NCBI GenBank assembly: GCA_001692895.1
Contig: KV748213.1
Coordinates: 930,001 to 994,000 of the forward strand
DNA from: Cenococcum geophilum 1.58
Taxonomy: Eukaryota > Ascomycota > Dothideomycetes > Gloniales > Gloniaceae
DNA: 64,000 nucleotides
Direction: 5' to 3'
Positions 51,801 to 61,539 of this stretch are shown here, piece by piece; within the stretch, counting starts at the first letter, position 1; each line of letters opens with the position of its first letter. The translations under genes and the position numbers were made by a program. The notes under the pieces were generated by a model. That model had not been told where the DNA came from. It searched no databases and worked only from the letters and a program-made list of their open reading frames with translations.

Positions 51801-53880
51801 TGCTGCGACTGGGGAGACTTCGGTTTCAGATCAGGTATTCGCTGAAACCCCCCGACAGGACCTTCTACCAGAGTGAGGCGTTGATGTCGGAGTTCTTTGG
51901 CAATCCGGCGAGTGGACTTATGTCGTGATGCGAGATCTATCGGGGTAAGAAAATTGTCGTTCTCGGCGTTGACATCGGCTTTTGCTTCTAACAGAACTCT
52001 AACAAGAGAGATATCCTTTCTTCTGACCGCGTAATGTAATGGCGTATTTAATTGCCTGTCCTTTGGTGAAGGGTTTGCGTTGCCCTTGAAAAGAAGTACT
52101 CGTACAATTTGAACGGGCGCGCTTGCTCTTTGCGTGGCGATATGCAGTGCTGTTTGGCCCCTAAGTCAACGTCAGCTTATATTGAGCGTGAGTCCGCACA
52201 ATCTCCCTGTAATGGCCAGTATCGTCATTGCCCCTTCAAGTGCTTGACGTACCATCGGTCTCGAAGGTTAATGTTTACCCAAGGATTCTTCAATAAGGAT
52301 TCTATATCTTCTTGACTTCCGGTCGCAGCATCGAGAAGCTGGCGTGTGTGGACAGCCCAAGAGATCAACTCGGTTAGACGCTGAAACTCCCGGTCTTCGA
52401 AGGCTGAGAATTTCACCATGCTTCCGAAGTCCCTCTTTAGAACCAATATCGAATCTGGATCGTCCAAACGATCAACTGGACGATCAAGTCTCGGGTTCTC
52501 TGCTGCGCGCTCAGCTTTTCGTTGGGATGGGTACTCTTCAGCGGATATGTATTGAATGATCGGAAACCCTGTTCGACGAGATGCGCGTCCACAGTGTGCT
52601 GTATCCTTGTGAGCATGAGATTCGGCCTCCGCTTGATCTGCAGGCTCGTTCCTCTTGTGAGCGTCTTCCTGCATGACCTTTTGGTTGAATTCATCGGTGA
52701 GCTTTCGAAGTTTGGCAGAAGAGGGAACTATACTCGTAAAGAGTGGGGCATCTACAGGTATTTCATATAACTTTGCAAGAAGCGTGCGTGTCTCATCAAA
52801 TCCGAGGACGGGGCAAGAGAAGAAGAAGGCGCCAGAGGTGGTTTCAAGGATCGGCTTCGAGGTCTCATCTCCACAAGCTCCTTTGACCAAAGCTTGCTCG
52901 ATGAAAATGCCCCCATAGCCGTGTCCAATGAAAAGGATGGGCCGCGCTGAGCAGTTCAATCTGACTTCAGCAAGCGTTTCGCTTAGCTGTGCAGCGGCGG
53001 CTTCAAGATCGATAGGCGCATCGAAAGCGTCCCGGATATCGAAGCCTACGCTGATTATTCTCGCCTCGGGAATGGCCTTGGGAAGCATAGTGGGGTCCCT
53101 TAACCAATTGACTGTGGGCATTGAGAGAGGCTTGCTCTTCAATAAAATGTCGGGAGAGGCGACTTTGCCCTTCGAGACCGGGTCTGCTTTGGGAGTAATT
53201 TTGCTCAATGTCGCTGAACCAATTCTTGCGGCATCCTTGGTCGTAAAATAATCTCTAGCAGATGTTGGGGTCAAGAAATTCCCATCCTTCTTCGTAGGAG
53301 ATGCAGGTTGGCCGGGGTCGACAGCAGACTCGCTTTTCGGCTCTCGTTCAACCTCTACATGCTCTCGTTTGCTTGATGATTCCTTCTCCGCTTGTCCCAC
53401 ATGTTCGTGGACCTCGAACAGGGCCAAATCAGAGTCCTCTTTGGCACCATTGAACAAATACACAACCACAATGTCCACCGAATGCGATGGTTTCACCTCT
53501 GGGGGGTGCAAAATATGCCGACGAATGCTGAGCTTCGACGTCTTTGAGGATGATTTTACCACTGACGAAGGTTTTACTGTTTCTTTGACTGTTTTATCCT
53601 CAACAGTAGGGGTCCTTGTCTCCCGAGAGATCGTTCGGATCAGTCCTTGGAAACTATGCTGACGCTCACGCCGTGGTTGAGGCCTTGAGGGCGAGGTACT
53701 TCTATGACCTGTTGAATTTCGCTGCGAGTCAACTGGGATAGCTCCTTCGACGCGGATTACTGGTGCTTGTGGCCTAACGGGGGCCTCTGCACGTTCCGCT
53801 GGAAGAGTCTGAGCCATCGCATCGAAGGCAAGGTGTGGGACACTCTGCAAAGGAGCCCCGCGGCGGTTGTCTGATCGCAA
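48897..53880 (-). CDS. Ankyrin-repeat protein with N-terminal pseudo-hydrolase and C-terminal CorA-like membrane domain
   Basis: Thirteen exons (complement of 48897-49357, 49418-49526, 49590-49625, 49689-49784, 49837-50178, 50238-50643, 50692-50898, 50969-51192, 51247-51315, 51380-51454, 51509-51523, 51584-52160, 52253-53880) total 4245 nt: 1414 aa, phases consistent throughout. Residues about 130-510 resemble an alpha/beta-hydrolase (WLRD...LPKAIPEARI), but the nucleophile elbow is GHGYGG (319-324) with Gly for Ser, so catalysis is doubtful. Ankyrin repeats follow (about 515-650: GQTALHIA, NTPLHYAVRR). Family signatures CKWLHIHENN, DLFAKLGYRG and TLDQYYYHMLP come next, then MVDQLWLW, a long coiled coil (about 1070-1210), and two membrane helices (about 1214-1236 and 1262-1280; LPLSFMASFLALN stands where CorA has GMN). 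The tail is basic and Ser-rich. Likely a membrane-anchored regulatory or surveillance-type protein; ion transport is unproven. The intron at 50899-50968 and the acceptor at 50179 are the least certain. Confidence 0.85.
51509..51523 (-). other. 15-nt microexon of the ankyrin/CorA-like gene
   Basis: Codes MIWVE between two introns (51524-51583 and 51455-51508). It bridges CKWLHIHENN and DLFAKLG in phase 0, as family members require. The upstream donor is GTCGGT, weaker than its neighbours. Confidence 0.75.
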
Positions 53881-55051
53881 GGGAAGCGTAAGAGCACATT
53901 GATGAACTTTGAACGATTAGAATGTCTTGTTCTTGAGCTGAGAGATGTTGTCTTGTTATTGAGCAGCTGAGAGACGTTCAGCCTCGCAAGTGATATCTGC
54001 CCCGCAATTGGAGAGCCTTATTGCTATCTCCAGCAAATCATCAATTTTGTGCGACCCGTATGTAGCTTGATGTGCATGATAATGTAGGGTAGCCATTTTG
54101 GTTTTGAGGTGGCGTTTGTGAGCTGGAAAAGTTCCCGTAGCATGGCTTGATGAGGTACGTCAGCTGGGAATTTGGGATGGGGGCCAAATGCGACAGCTGA
54201 AAACTGAAGTGACCTAGGCTTAATTAGCAGTCTAATCAGCAGTCCAAATACGCACCCATTGCCTGCTTAGGCGCGTCCTAGAAAGACCCTGGAAGATTTC
54301 ATTTCTGTGTTTAGGATAAGCTAACAATTCTTACTATCTGTGCGTGTGGGCATGGTATTGAAAGTACAGTACTGATCAGTTAAGCTCACCTAGCTAAAAG
54401 CTTGGCTCACGTGTCCGATACCGTGCCAAGTAAAAGGGGTTGAGTTCACTACCGGGCTACCCCAGCAAGCTCAGACCATAGAATCAATTAGCGGACATAC
54501 GTATATCCGCAAGCGGATATCGCTAACCTTTTTTATTAAAGATTTATTAAGCGATATAACTTATTTTATATACCTTCCTTAACGAAATTAATCTATACCT
54601 GTCGACCTGAATCGGACTTCCTTGCCACCATCGAACTATTGTCTGACGACCTAGATCGTCTTTACGTACTTTGTCTTAGTTGTCTCTCAACTTATGACTA
54701 AATGTTTCATCGAATGTCTCATTACCTATTTTCTATTACCTATTTGACTCAGTTGCCTGGACCTACCTAATCTATATAGAGAGCTTCTAGAGCCATATTC
54801 AATAGACAGAGTCCTCATCCTATTGTCCGTTCGACAATACCCCTATAATAGCTATTATCTTAGAAATACCGTTAAATTAATCCGTAGAAGAAGCCCTATA
54901 ATTAATAAATATATCTACCTTATTAGCCCCTATAATATTAAGTAGAAAGCGCCGCCAAGCCGGAATAATTTACCTAGATATAGTACTACAGACTTTATAT
55001 TCGAGAGCAGCTACGTTTTCTTTACTAAATATCCCACAGTAAATGGAATTG
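53881..55051. other. Intergenic region with AT-rich decayed segment
   Basis: The first 600 bp are the 5' flank of the ankyrin/CorA-like gene. From about 54530 to 55010 the sequence turns AT-rich with a RIP look but has no recognisable ends. At 54489-54527 an imperfect inverted repeat (TTAGCG ... CGCTAA, with GCGGATATCGC) may be a transposon end. No gene supported. Confidence 0.5.
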
Positions 55052-55817
55052 CTATGCTTGGGTCTCATATTCCAGTTCCGCCTTTGCCCATCCCTCCATT
55101 CTAGCCCCAGCTCGCAGGAACTTCGCAGTATCCTGGTCAATATTGCAACCCCCCAGCCAAAAACTCCAACCTAACAACGCATATATTGCCTGAAATATCA
55201 GAGCCAGAAAACTCCCAATTCCGTCTCTCCAGGGATTCGCTAAGTGTTCGCAGACGATGAGCCTCCCTCCCGGCTTCAAAAGCCGATATAAGCCCTGAAT
55301 AGTCTCTTCCGGCCTCGGCACTCCGCAAAGCACCCTGATACACAATATCATCGAAGACGCCTCGCGATGCACCGTCTTTGAGAGCACCAGCCTTCGCCAA
55401 AGCTGGAATCAAAGACTCGGGTTCCCCACCGCATTGTAAAGCTCTGTATTTCCTGTCGAAGCCCACCTTCTCCGCGATCCTCAGCAGCCCTGGAAGAAGG
55501 TGGATGTTTGGTTCAGCGCCATGCATGACACCGATTTTTGCGGGGTCAAATCGTGACAATTGTTCGCCGCTGCCTGGCCCGACATCGAGGACAACACCAT
55601 GAGCAGTTTTAAGGAGGACATTGATTGGGCCAGGCATTCCGACTGACATTGCCTCGTCTGCGTAGGAAGTTAGGTGAGGAAGCTAAGGGACTGCAGGCTC
55701 GTGGCTGCTAGTACCATTGTTGATCCAAAGTCGCCCGAAGGATTTCTCTCGTAACGCGGAGAGGTTGAAGAGAAGGGAGGGATTGGGGTGGACAAAGACT
55801 GCTTCGAGGATCGTCAT
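55052..55817 (-). pseudogene. METTL7-like SAM-dependent methyltransferase, frameshifted
   Basis: Exon 1 is 55715-55817 (ATG 55817, MTILEAVFVHPNPS), intron 55658-55714, exon 2 55052-55657. SAM motif I is VLDVGPGSGEQ; a later family block is LLKPGGRLIVCEHLANPW, then GCNIDQDT. Between them, near 55339-55345, the sequence is two bases short (one TG of a TGTG run), so GVFDDIV and CIRVLCGVP are in different frames. The frame then ends at a TAG after EYETQA, a few residues short of the usual end. Known relatives are type-11 methyltransferases found at lipid droplets or ER; the substrate here is unknown. It is divergent from the SDR gene, 472 bp away. A sequencing error could explain the shift, but the neighbour is also broken. 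Confidence 0.75.
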
Positions 55818-56061
55818 AAAGAAGTCTTCTGAAGTTTAGCATACCACCAGGTCATAATGAATACAATTTAGAACGCACTGTTAGCAACAATAACGACGGC
55901 CTAAGAAGAACCGGTATCCAGTCGACGAGAGCCATTGCGAGGAATAGAAAATTCGAATTTAAAGCGTCTTTGGAGAGCGAAGTAGACTCGAGCAGGAGGG
56001 GAAACAGGGATGTCAGCAGAAAGGCTCGTTGCTTTTATACCTGTTCTAGTTAGCCTATTAC

Positions 56062-56097
56062 CTGCATGCTTACCTGCATGCTTCTCTGCATGCAGGC
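56062..56097. promoter_or_regulatory. 12-bp x3 repeat with CTGCATGC cores in the divergent promoter
   Basis: CTGCATGC starts at 56062, 56074 and 56086, exactly 12 bp apart. The core contains the palindrome GCATGC. It lies about 245 bp from the methyltransferase start and 228 bp from the SDR start. Regular spacing suggests a binding array shared by both genes; no factor is recognised. Confidence 0.45.
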
Positions 56098-56289
56098 CTC
56101 TTTTCGAATGCGCTCTCTTGATTCAAAGGTGGGGCTGTAGGGATGCTGCGAGGAAGCTGTGAGGGAACTCCGCCTGGCCTGTGCTTTTGCGGGAGAGTTA
56201 CCTTAACCTGACAACTGTGATGACTTCCCATCCTTCTTGTCTATACAACATTACTAGCAGCCATTACGCACCCACAAGCACTAATCGGG

Positions 56290-57283
56290 ATGACTGACTC
56301 AAAGGGGAAGGCTGTTGTCTCCTCTCCATCAAGCCAACTCTTCCGGTCGCCACCAACATGACCACTATCGCTGCCGGTCCCAGTGGCATTGGCCCTCGCC
56401 CGCGAGTTCTCCTCCAAAGGTCCTCTTCCATTCCCTCCTCCGCGCCCAGCCCTCGGCTGGCCCTGGTTAAACAAGGCCTCCGCGTCCTTGCAACCGCCCG
56501 GAGGGTCGAAACAATTTCAGGCCTCCTCCCGCTGGGCATTGAGACTCACTCCCCCGAAGCGGACAAGCCAGAATGTGTCAGCACTGTTAAGAAGCAGGTC
56601 GAAGAGCTGACAGGAGGACGATTGGACATCTTGGCCAACAATGCGGGAAGAAACTCTACTGTCCCGGCGCTGGACGTCGACTTCGGTGAAGTGCGTTCGA
56701 CCTTCGAGGTTAACGTATTTGCCGTAATGCGAATGTGCCAAGAGTTTGCACCGCTCTTAATAGAGGTCAATAGTTTGTTACAAGGTTGCGTACTGTCAAG
56801 GACATAAGGCCTACGTTCACACGCTAGAGCTACCACCACATAATTTCAGTTCATGTCTTACATTATCCCTGCTAAACTACCAATCTGCACAATGGTACCC
56901 CTAGCCGCCAACTTACTATTTAGGTGCATATAATTGCATCTAAGGCCGCGCTTAATACCTACAGCAACACCCTCCGCGTCGAACTCGCCCCGTTCAGTGT
57001 CAAGGTTGTCACAATCGTGACAGGCAGCGTGAAATCCAATATTGCGCGTGTAGAACGCTCTCTACTTCCAAGATCAGCTTATATCCCTATAAATGAGGAA
57101 TACCAGCGGCGGCTCAAATACAGCCAAGAGGTTGGTATATCAAACGAAGACTATGCCCGTTCTGTTGTGAGTAAAGTTCTGGTAAAGAGCCCGCCTGGGT
57201 GGGTGTGGGAAGGAAATATGTCCTGGGTGGTCTGGTTTGCATTAAACTTCTTGCCCGTGAGCATAATGGTAAAGTTACCCTAA
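56290..57283 (+). pseudogene. AYR1-like short-chain dehydrogenase, multiply frameshifted
   Basis: Resembles NADPH-dependent 1-acyl-dihydroxyacetone-phosphate reductase (SDR) of fungi. The likely start ATG 56290 runs into a TGA at 56358. The dinucleotide motif remnant (AAGPSGIG) and ALALAREFSSKG are in different frames near 56380-56390. A 58-nt segment before LRVLATARR (about 56426-56483) could be an intron with a poor donor. Then come RLDILANNAGRN and FEVNVFAVMRMCQEFAPLL. From about 56765 to 56930 homology is lost. At 56929-56944 an extra T separates the catalytic Tyr from Lys (YN|ASKAALN). LRVELAPFSVKVVTIVTG and WVWEGNMSWVVWF complete the C-terminal part, which stops at 57283, earlier than usual. 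Inactive as read. Confidence 0.75.
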
Positions 57284-57561
57284 AATGATTTTTGGATAAC
57301 CACTGACGGTCTAGCAGGATTACTAGTTTACACGGATGTTTAATCTATGGAATCTCAACAGTCCCCGGTGAAAAAGTCAATTTAGGCCATGATGCAAGAC
57401 TGAAGCAGAACAAGAGCACAATATAACTATGTAGACGCTCCATTGAGCCCCATAGAAAGAGATATTTTAGACATGCTCTAGGTGCGTTTGAAGGCCGCAC
57501 TGTCCTTCTAGCAGGATTTTGAAAAGGATGTACCACTCTGCCATGGTGAGATTTCAATTAC
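57284..57561. other. Intergenic, no gene seen
   Basis: Normal composition; no supported coding or repeat feature. Confidence 0.5.
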
Positions 57562-57563
57562 TA

Positions 57564-57900
57564 CAGGCAAAACTCCTTAATACGATACCAGGTATATAAC
57601 GATACCTTTGGTATTACGATCTACATGCCCTAATCAAGACTTTTTTGGTGTAATTAACGATTATCTGATTTTCGACGATATCGTTAAGCTCTACCACCAA
57701 TATCGGTATAACTAGTTGTATGGGAAGGCGTATATCTGGCCCGTAAGGAGGATAATCTATACCCTTTAGGCTTTAAGATCCACTTTTTATTAAGTTTTTA
57801 CTGCTTATTCACCCTACACGTGACTCTTGATATAACAATATCATTGGTATTACGATACATTTGGCGCCAAAACCCATACCGTACTAAGGAGTTTTGCCTG
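57564..57900. mobile_element. MITE, 337 bp, TA target duplication
   Basis: Terminal inverted repeats CAGGCAAAACTCCTTA(A/G)TACG, flanked by TA at 57562-57563 and 57901-57902. Two internal direct copies of TTGGTATTACGAT lie near each end (about 57607-57621 and 57844-57858). No coding. Ends and TA duplication fit a Tc1/mariner-type non-autonomous element. Confidence 0.88.
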
Positions 57901-57902
57901 TA

Positions 57903-58122
57903 GCACTTAATCACCCGATTCACACCCGACGGTACATTCATAGTTTTCAGTACTCAATGCTACTAATACCATGTTACGCATGTCACAACCTCCTCGCTAT
58001 CCAATAGCTTAATGGGGCACATTACCAATTTTTGCAATCCTACTCGAGATCACCTGGCCTGCGCAGGACCAATTGCTGTTTTAATGCAGAGCAGGTCTTT
58101 CTGCATCCACCCAATATCATAA
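57903..58122. other. Intergenic, 3' flank of membrane-protein gene
   Basis: About 220 bp, no feature beyond probable 3' UTR of the minus-strand gene. Confidence 0.4.
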
Positions 58123-59422
58123 TTAATGTGCAGTCATATGATCCCAATCATCACCTTCCGCATAACTCCCTCTGTCCCGCTCCTCCCGCTCCCTCGTACT
58201 GGCCCTCTTCGTCGGCAATTCTGCCGCAGCGTCTGTCCCCAAATTCCCATCTCTTGGCGTCGTTCGTCTCCAGTATTCAATCTCCTCGCCTGACACAAGA
58301 GTCGCCTGATACTGGCTCGGGCTGAACCTGGTTGAACTTTGGGTGGGTGAGTAGGCTGCTGAGGGGTCTGGCGGTGCGCTGTGATAGAATACAGGAGTTA
58401 CATTGGGAGGTAATTCCACAGGGGACCGCTGTGCGGGCGCGAGGGAGGGGGCAGTAGTGTTGGAACTACGCCCCTTCTTACGAACAATACAGCACCAGAT
58501 TATACCCGCCACGCAGCCGATTAACACGACGCCTCCTCCGACCGAAATACCGATTATTGCGCCATTGCTGAGGACGGGGGCCGATGCTGAAGCGCTTGAA
58601 GACGAAGTTGTTCCGGTTGAAGCTGTGAAGGGTGTAGTTGGATAGGTGAGGTTTTCAGTAATTGTGGCTGCGTAGAATGTTGCATCTGCCGTTTTGCTTA
58701 CGACGCATGAGAACCAGCTAAGGGTTGGGGAGTTATCGGCGATGTAAGTTTGCCAGAAGCAGTAGGGTCCATCTGCCGAGCTGTAACGGGGATTATTAGG
58801 CTGCACTGGCAAAGCCGCAGAGGGAGAAAGAAGCGGGCCTACCATGTATAGCAACGATCTGTAGGTTGACAAGTCGTGGTAGGAACATTATCAATACAAG
58901 ACTGAGTGGTGCCTTGTGGGTTGTCAGGGCTATTGTGCGTTAATATTCATTATCTTATCTTCTGGCTTTCAGGACCACTTCATAGGCCAAGACTCACTCA
59001 TAACAGTCTACAACGCCGGTCGAGCCCCGGACGCTTGTAATGCATGCCCCCTTTGCAAAGTTTTAGCATCTCTCATCGCCTATTTGACTAGATTCGTATT
59101 TACTAACATTGTCACAGACCCCTGTAGATCTGATTAGCTATTGGATATGGATGGCGAAAAGAGGCTGACAGTAAGGAGACGTCGCCAAAGTCCCAGCTGG
59201 TCCACAGCAAAAAGCGCCTTGAGACAGGCACTCGGTTCCGCAGAGGCCATATGAACAGCTATCCTGGCGTTCGAAGAGGTTGATATTTACCCAGCCAGTT
59301 GGTTTTGGGATCGGAGGAGGAGTTATAACGATCCCAGCTTTAGTACGTATGGCAAAAGCAGAGCTAAAATTAAGAGTAAGTGGAAGTAGATGGGCCGCAA
59401 AAATTCGGAGAAGGTTATGCAT
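58123..59422 (-). CDS. Single-pass membrane protein with Cys-rich ectodomain
   Basis: Three exons (complement of 58123-58780, 58843-58912, 59170-59422) give 981 nt, 326 aa, in phase. Residues 1-24 are a signal peptide (MHNLLRIFAAHLLPL). A Cys-rich segment follows (about 52-88, CSYGLCGTECLSQGAFCC), continuing over exon 2 (SCIDNVPTTTCQPTDRCYT). A Ser/Thr-rich stretch (about 155-178) precedes one transmembrane helix (181-207, GIS...WCCIV) with a basic stop-transfer RKKGR. The tail has PxP-type and charged segments. The layout resembles fungal wall-stress-sensor-like or lectin-like surface proteins, but no family is recognised. Intron 58913-59169 (257 nt, donor GTCAGC) is unusually long here and its donor is weak; intron 58781-58842 is canonical. 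Confidence 0.72.
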
Positions 59423-59810
59423 GATGTGATGTAGGAAGAGTTGACATTAAGATCTTATAGAACCCGGGTTTTCCTGGTATGCGCAAGGTAAAACGGTACA
59501 ACAGGTATAAGAAGTGTCTGGGGCAAGCGGCAGTTTATTCACCAACCGAACTGAACTCATTCTGTCTCTCAAGAACAGGCCCCCAAAATCTGGGCAAGCT
59601 TGGCGTCTCGTCTTTCTCAGCTCATGCTCCAAGTGTCCAGCATGTGTTCTTAGCGAAAGCGTGGCGATAGTGAGGGGGCGAGCTGCGTATACAGTGATGT
59701 GCACCAGCTTCCACCCCCCCCTTTGGCGAGCGCTCCAAAATTTTAAATTCGGTACGCGCATCTACGGTGGTGCATGCACCACCGTAATCTCGCTTGGCTG
59801 CCACCAACTG
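59423..59810. other. Intergenic with a 24-bp perfect palindrome
   Basis: No gene supported. TACGGTGGTGCA and its exact complement abut at 59763-59786. The stretch 59787-59812 begins a segment similar, in inverted order, to 60480-60545. Confidence 0.5.
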
Positions 59811-59812
59811 TA

Positions 59813-60225
59813 CAAGGGGGTAACATCAATGCCTCAGACGCCCCCCCTGCTAGTACGGTACACAAAATAACCTAGCTCTGCTATGTTACTTAGGGCTCGC
59901 TTATTTTCCTCTCCATAATAGCAGGGGGGGCCCCTCTCCACCGGAGAAAAAGGTGGCCGATTTTGACGCACGGGCCAAAAATACCAAAAGCCTTATTATA
60001 CTCTCTAATACTTTATCATTTGCCCACTAAGCCTAATACATTCGTGCAGTCTCTTTGTATACCACGTAAACTGCTTATTAATCTTCTCCTAATCTATATT
60101 CTCTCCAAAAACCTTTTTAAACCGCGCTAAGGTAGTGTTTTAGTGTTTGTGGACCGTGCGTCAAAATCGGCCACCTTTTTCTCCGGTGGAGAGGGGGCGT
60201 CTGAGCCATTCATGTNACCCCCTTG
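59813..60225. mobile_element. MITE (CAAGGGGGTAACAT family), 413 bp, with a second MITE nested in its 3' repeat
   Basis: Ends CAAGGGGGTAACATCAATG and its complement (one N at 60216), TA duplicated at 59811-59812 and 60226-60227. The ends pair up to GACGCCCCC and beyond. A related inverted segment (60505-60535) has the same flank with a single TA and no insert, i.e. the empty site. Without the nested element it would be about 147 bp, the size of the sibling at 60927. Confidence 0.9.
59931..60196. mobile_element. Nested MITE, 266 bp, 43-bp perfect inverted repeats
   Basis: Starts CCCCTCTCCACCGGAGAAAA, the inverted repeat continues through GGTGGCCGATTTTGACGCAC, and the other end is its exact complement. 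It lies in the G-run of the outer MITE's 3' repeat. The target duplication cannot be told from the G-run. No coding. Confidence 0.85.
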
Positions 60226-60227
60226 TA

Positions 60228-60924
60228 CATAGCAATTGTAGCGAACGGCTGTGGCTACGCGCAAGGGCTGTTTTGGTTGCCATGGAGAATTATTCTGGTT
60301 AGCCGGGAGAATTGAACTTGCTTGACGACGCTCCCCCGACGTACGCTCCCTCTTTTTCTTATGCCTCTGCTAAAACGCAAATACAACGTTGTCTCTGCAA
60401 TTGCCGATAAAATTTGGCAATATTGTACGGGTGGGAACCTTACGATATTAACGAAGATCACGACAATGCAGAAGCAAAGTTCTTGCAGCCAAGCATACGG
60501 CTTCGCTACAATTACTATGTACAGTTGGTGGCAACCAGGCGAGATTGGATGCGGGGTCTAGAGCTGAAAGCTGGGAGGTTGCCCTGCAGGCGCCACCCAA
60601 AGTCTATTCAGCACATTATCTAGGGGTATCCAAAACTGTTCTGCAGGCCTGTCCAATGACTGATAGTAGGCCAACTTTTAACTCATGAGCATTCTCAACT
60701 TTTCAAAACATTTCAGGGAAGCTGCTTGCTATGTGTAGGCTTCACAAGTGGTTCCTTATGGGGTAGAGATGCCGCCTCGAATACTGGTACACAGCATTGA
60801 CAGTTCTCTCATGAATCAGACCCTCCGTGGATCGTTTGTGGGCATACTGCTCCTTATCCAAACGAATTTTCCACCGAGGGTCTGAGGCTTATGGTCCTAG
60901 CTTTGGCGGTACCCAAGCCCAAAA
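60228..60924. other. Intergenic with an inverted paralogous fragment and a 15-bp inverted repeat
   Basis: 60480-60545 matches, in reverse orientation, the sequence split by the MITE at 59813-60225 (shared GCCACCAACTGTACATAG); both copies translate as RYN.YVQLVA, so they may be fragments of one duplicated gene. At 60816-60830 and 60871-60885 TCAGACCCTCCGTGG is repeated in inverted order with one mismatch. No complete gene supported. Confidence 0.5.
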
Positions 60925-60926
60925 TA

Positions 60927-61071
60927 CAAGGGGGTAACATGAACGGGTCAGACGGCCCTCCCTGCTAGTATGCTAGCAGAATAATACAGCCCAACCATTT
61001 TGCAAAGGTTCGCTTATTTTGATAACATACTAGCAGGGAGGGCCGTCTGACCCGTTCATGCTACCCCCTTG
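60927..61071. mobile_element. MITE (CAAGGGGGTAACAT family), 145 bp
   Basis: Long inverted repeats of about 45 bp: CAAGGGGGTAACATGAACGG inward to CTGCTAGTATG, one mismatch. TA duplicated at 60925-60926 and 61072-61073. Nearly the whole element can fold as one hairpin. Confidence 0.92.
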
Positions 61072-61205
61072 TATACCCAAAACTTACCTTTTTAACTGCC
61101 ATATCTCGTCCCTTAGTTAACGTCTAATTATTAACATGCGGAACGTTAGGTACCCTACGTAAACTTTGACCCGAGTTTAAAAGCTTTAACTTAGAGCCTT
61201 ATATA

Positions 61206-61517
61206 TCCCTTAACACGTCAACTTGGGCACCCGTGTTATCGATAAGAGCCTACCAATCAGATCAATAGAATTCAATGCCTGTGCTTAGGAATACAAAGCT
61301 TCTGATTTCATAGCGAAATAATATATAAGCTTATCTTTGGAGTTGAGTCGCCTGATATAAAGTCTCTAGCGGCCGTACTTCTTGCAGAACGGTATTTTAT
61401 AGATACTGCTGCTAAAATAAGTCCTTGAATGACGCTGCCGCCTAGATAAACGCGTTGTTCAAGTTTTGGTGTTCGCGCACGGGCCTTCTCCTCTGGGTGC
61501 CCTAACGTGTTAAGGGA
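61206..61517. mobile_element. MITE derived from the piggyBac-like element, 312 bp
   Basis: Inverted ends TCCCTTAACACGT, TA on both sides (61204-61205 and 61518-61519). The left 230 bp align with the left end of the 35648-37862 transposon (shared GTTATCGATAAGAG and ACCAATCAGAT, GGAGTTGAGTCG-like), and the right end shares GGTGTTCGCGCAC. The transposase region is absent, so it is an internal-deletion derivative. Confidence 0.88.
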
Positions 61518-61539
61518 TAGAGTTTAATTAATATATTAA

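Noticed and set aside
56241..56839. Minus-strand frames opposite the SDR gene
   Set aside because: Shadows; the plus strand carries the NNAG and membrane-end SDR motifs.
58032..58645. Plus-strand frames opposite the membrane-protein gene
   Set aside because: The minus strand has signal peptide, Cys-rich domain and transmembrane helix in a phase-consistent three-exon model.
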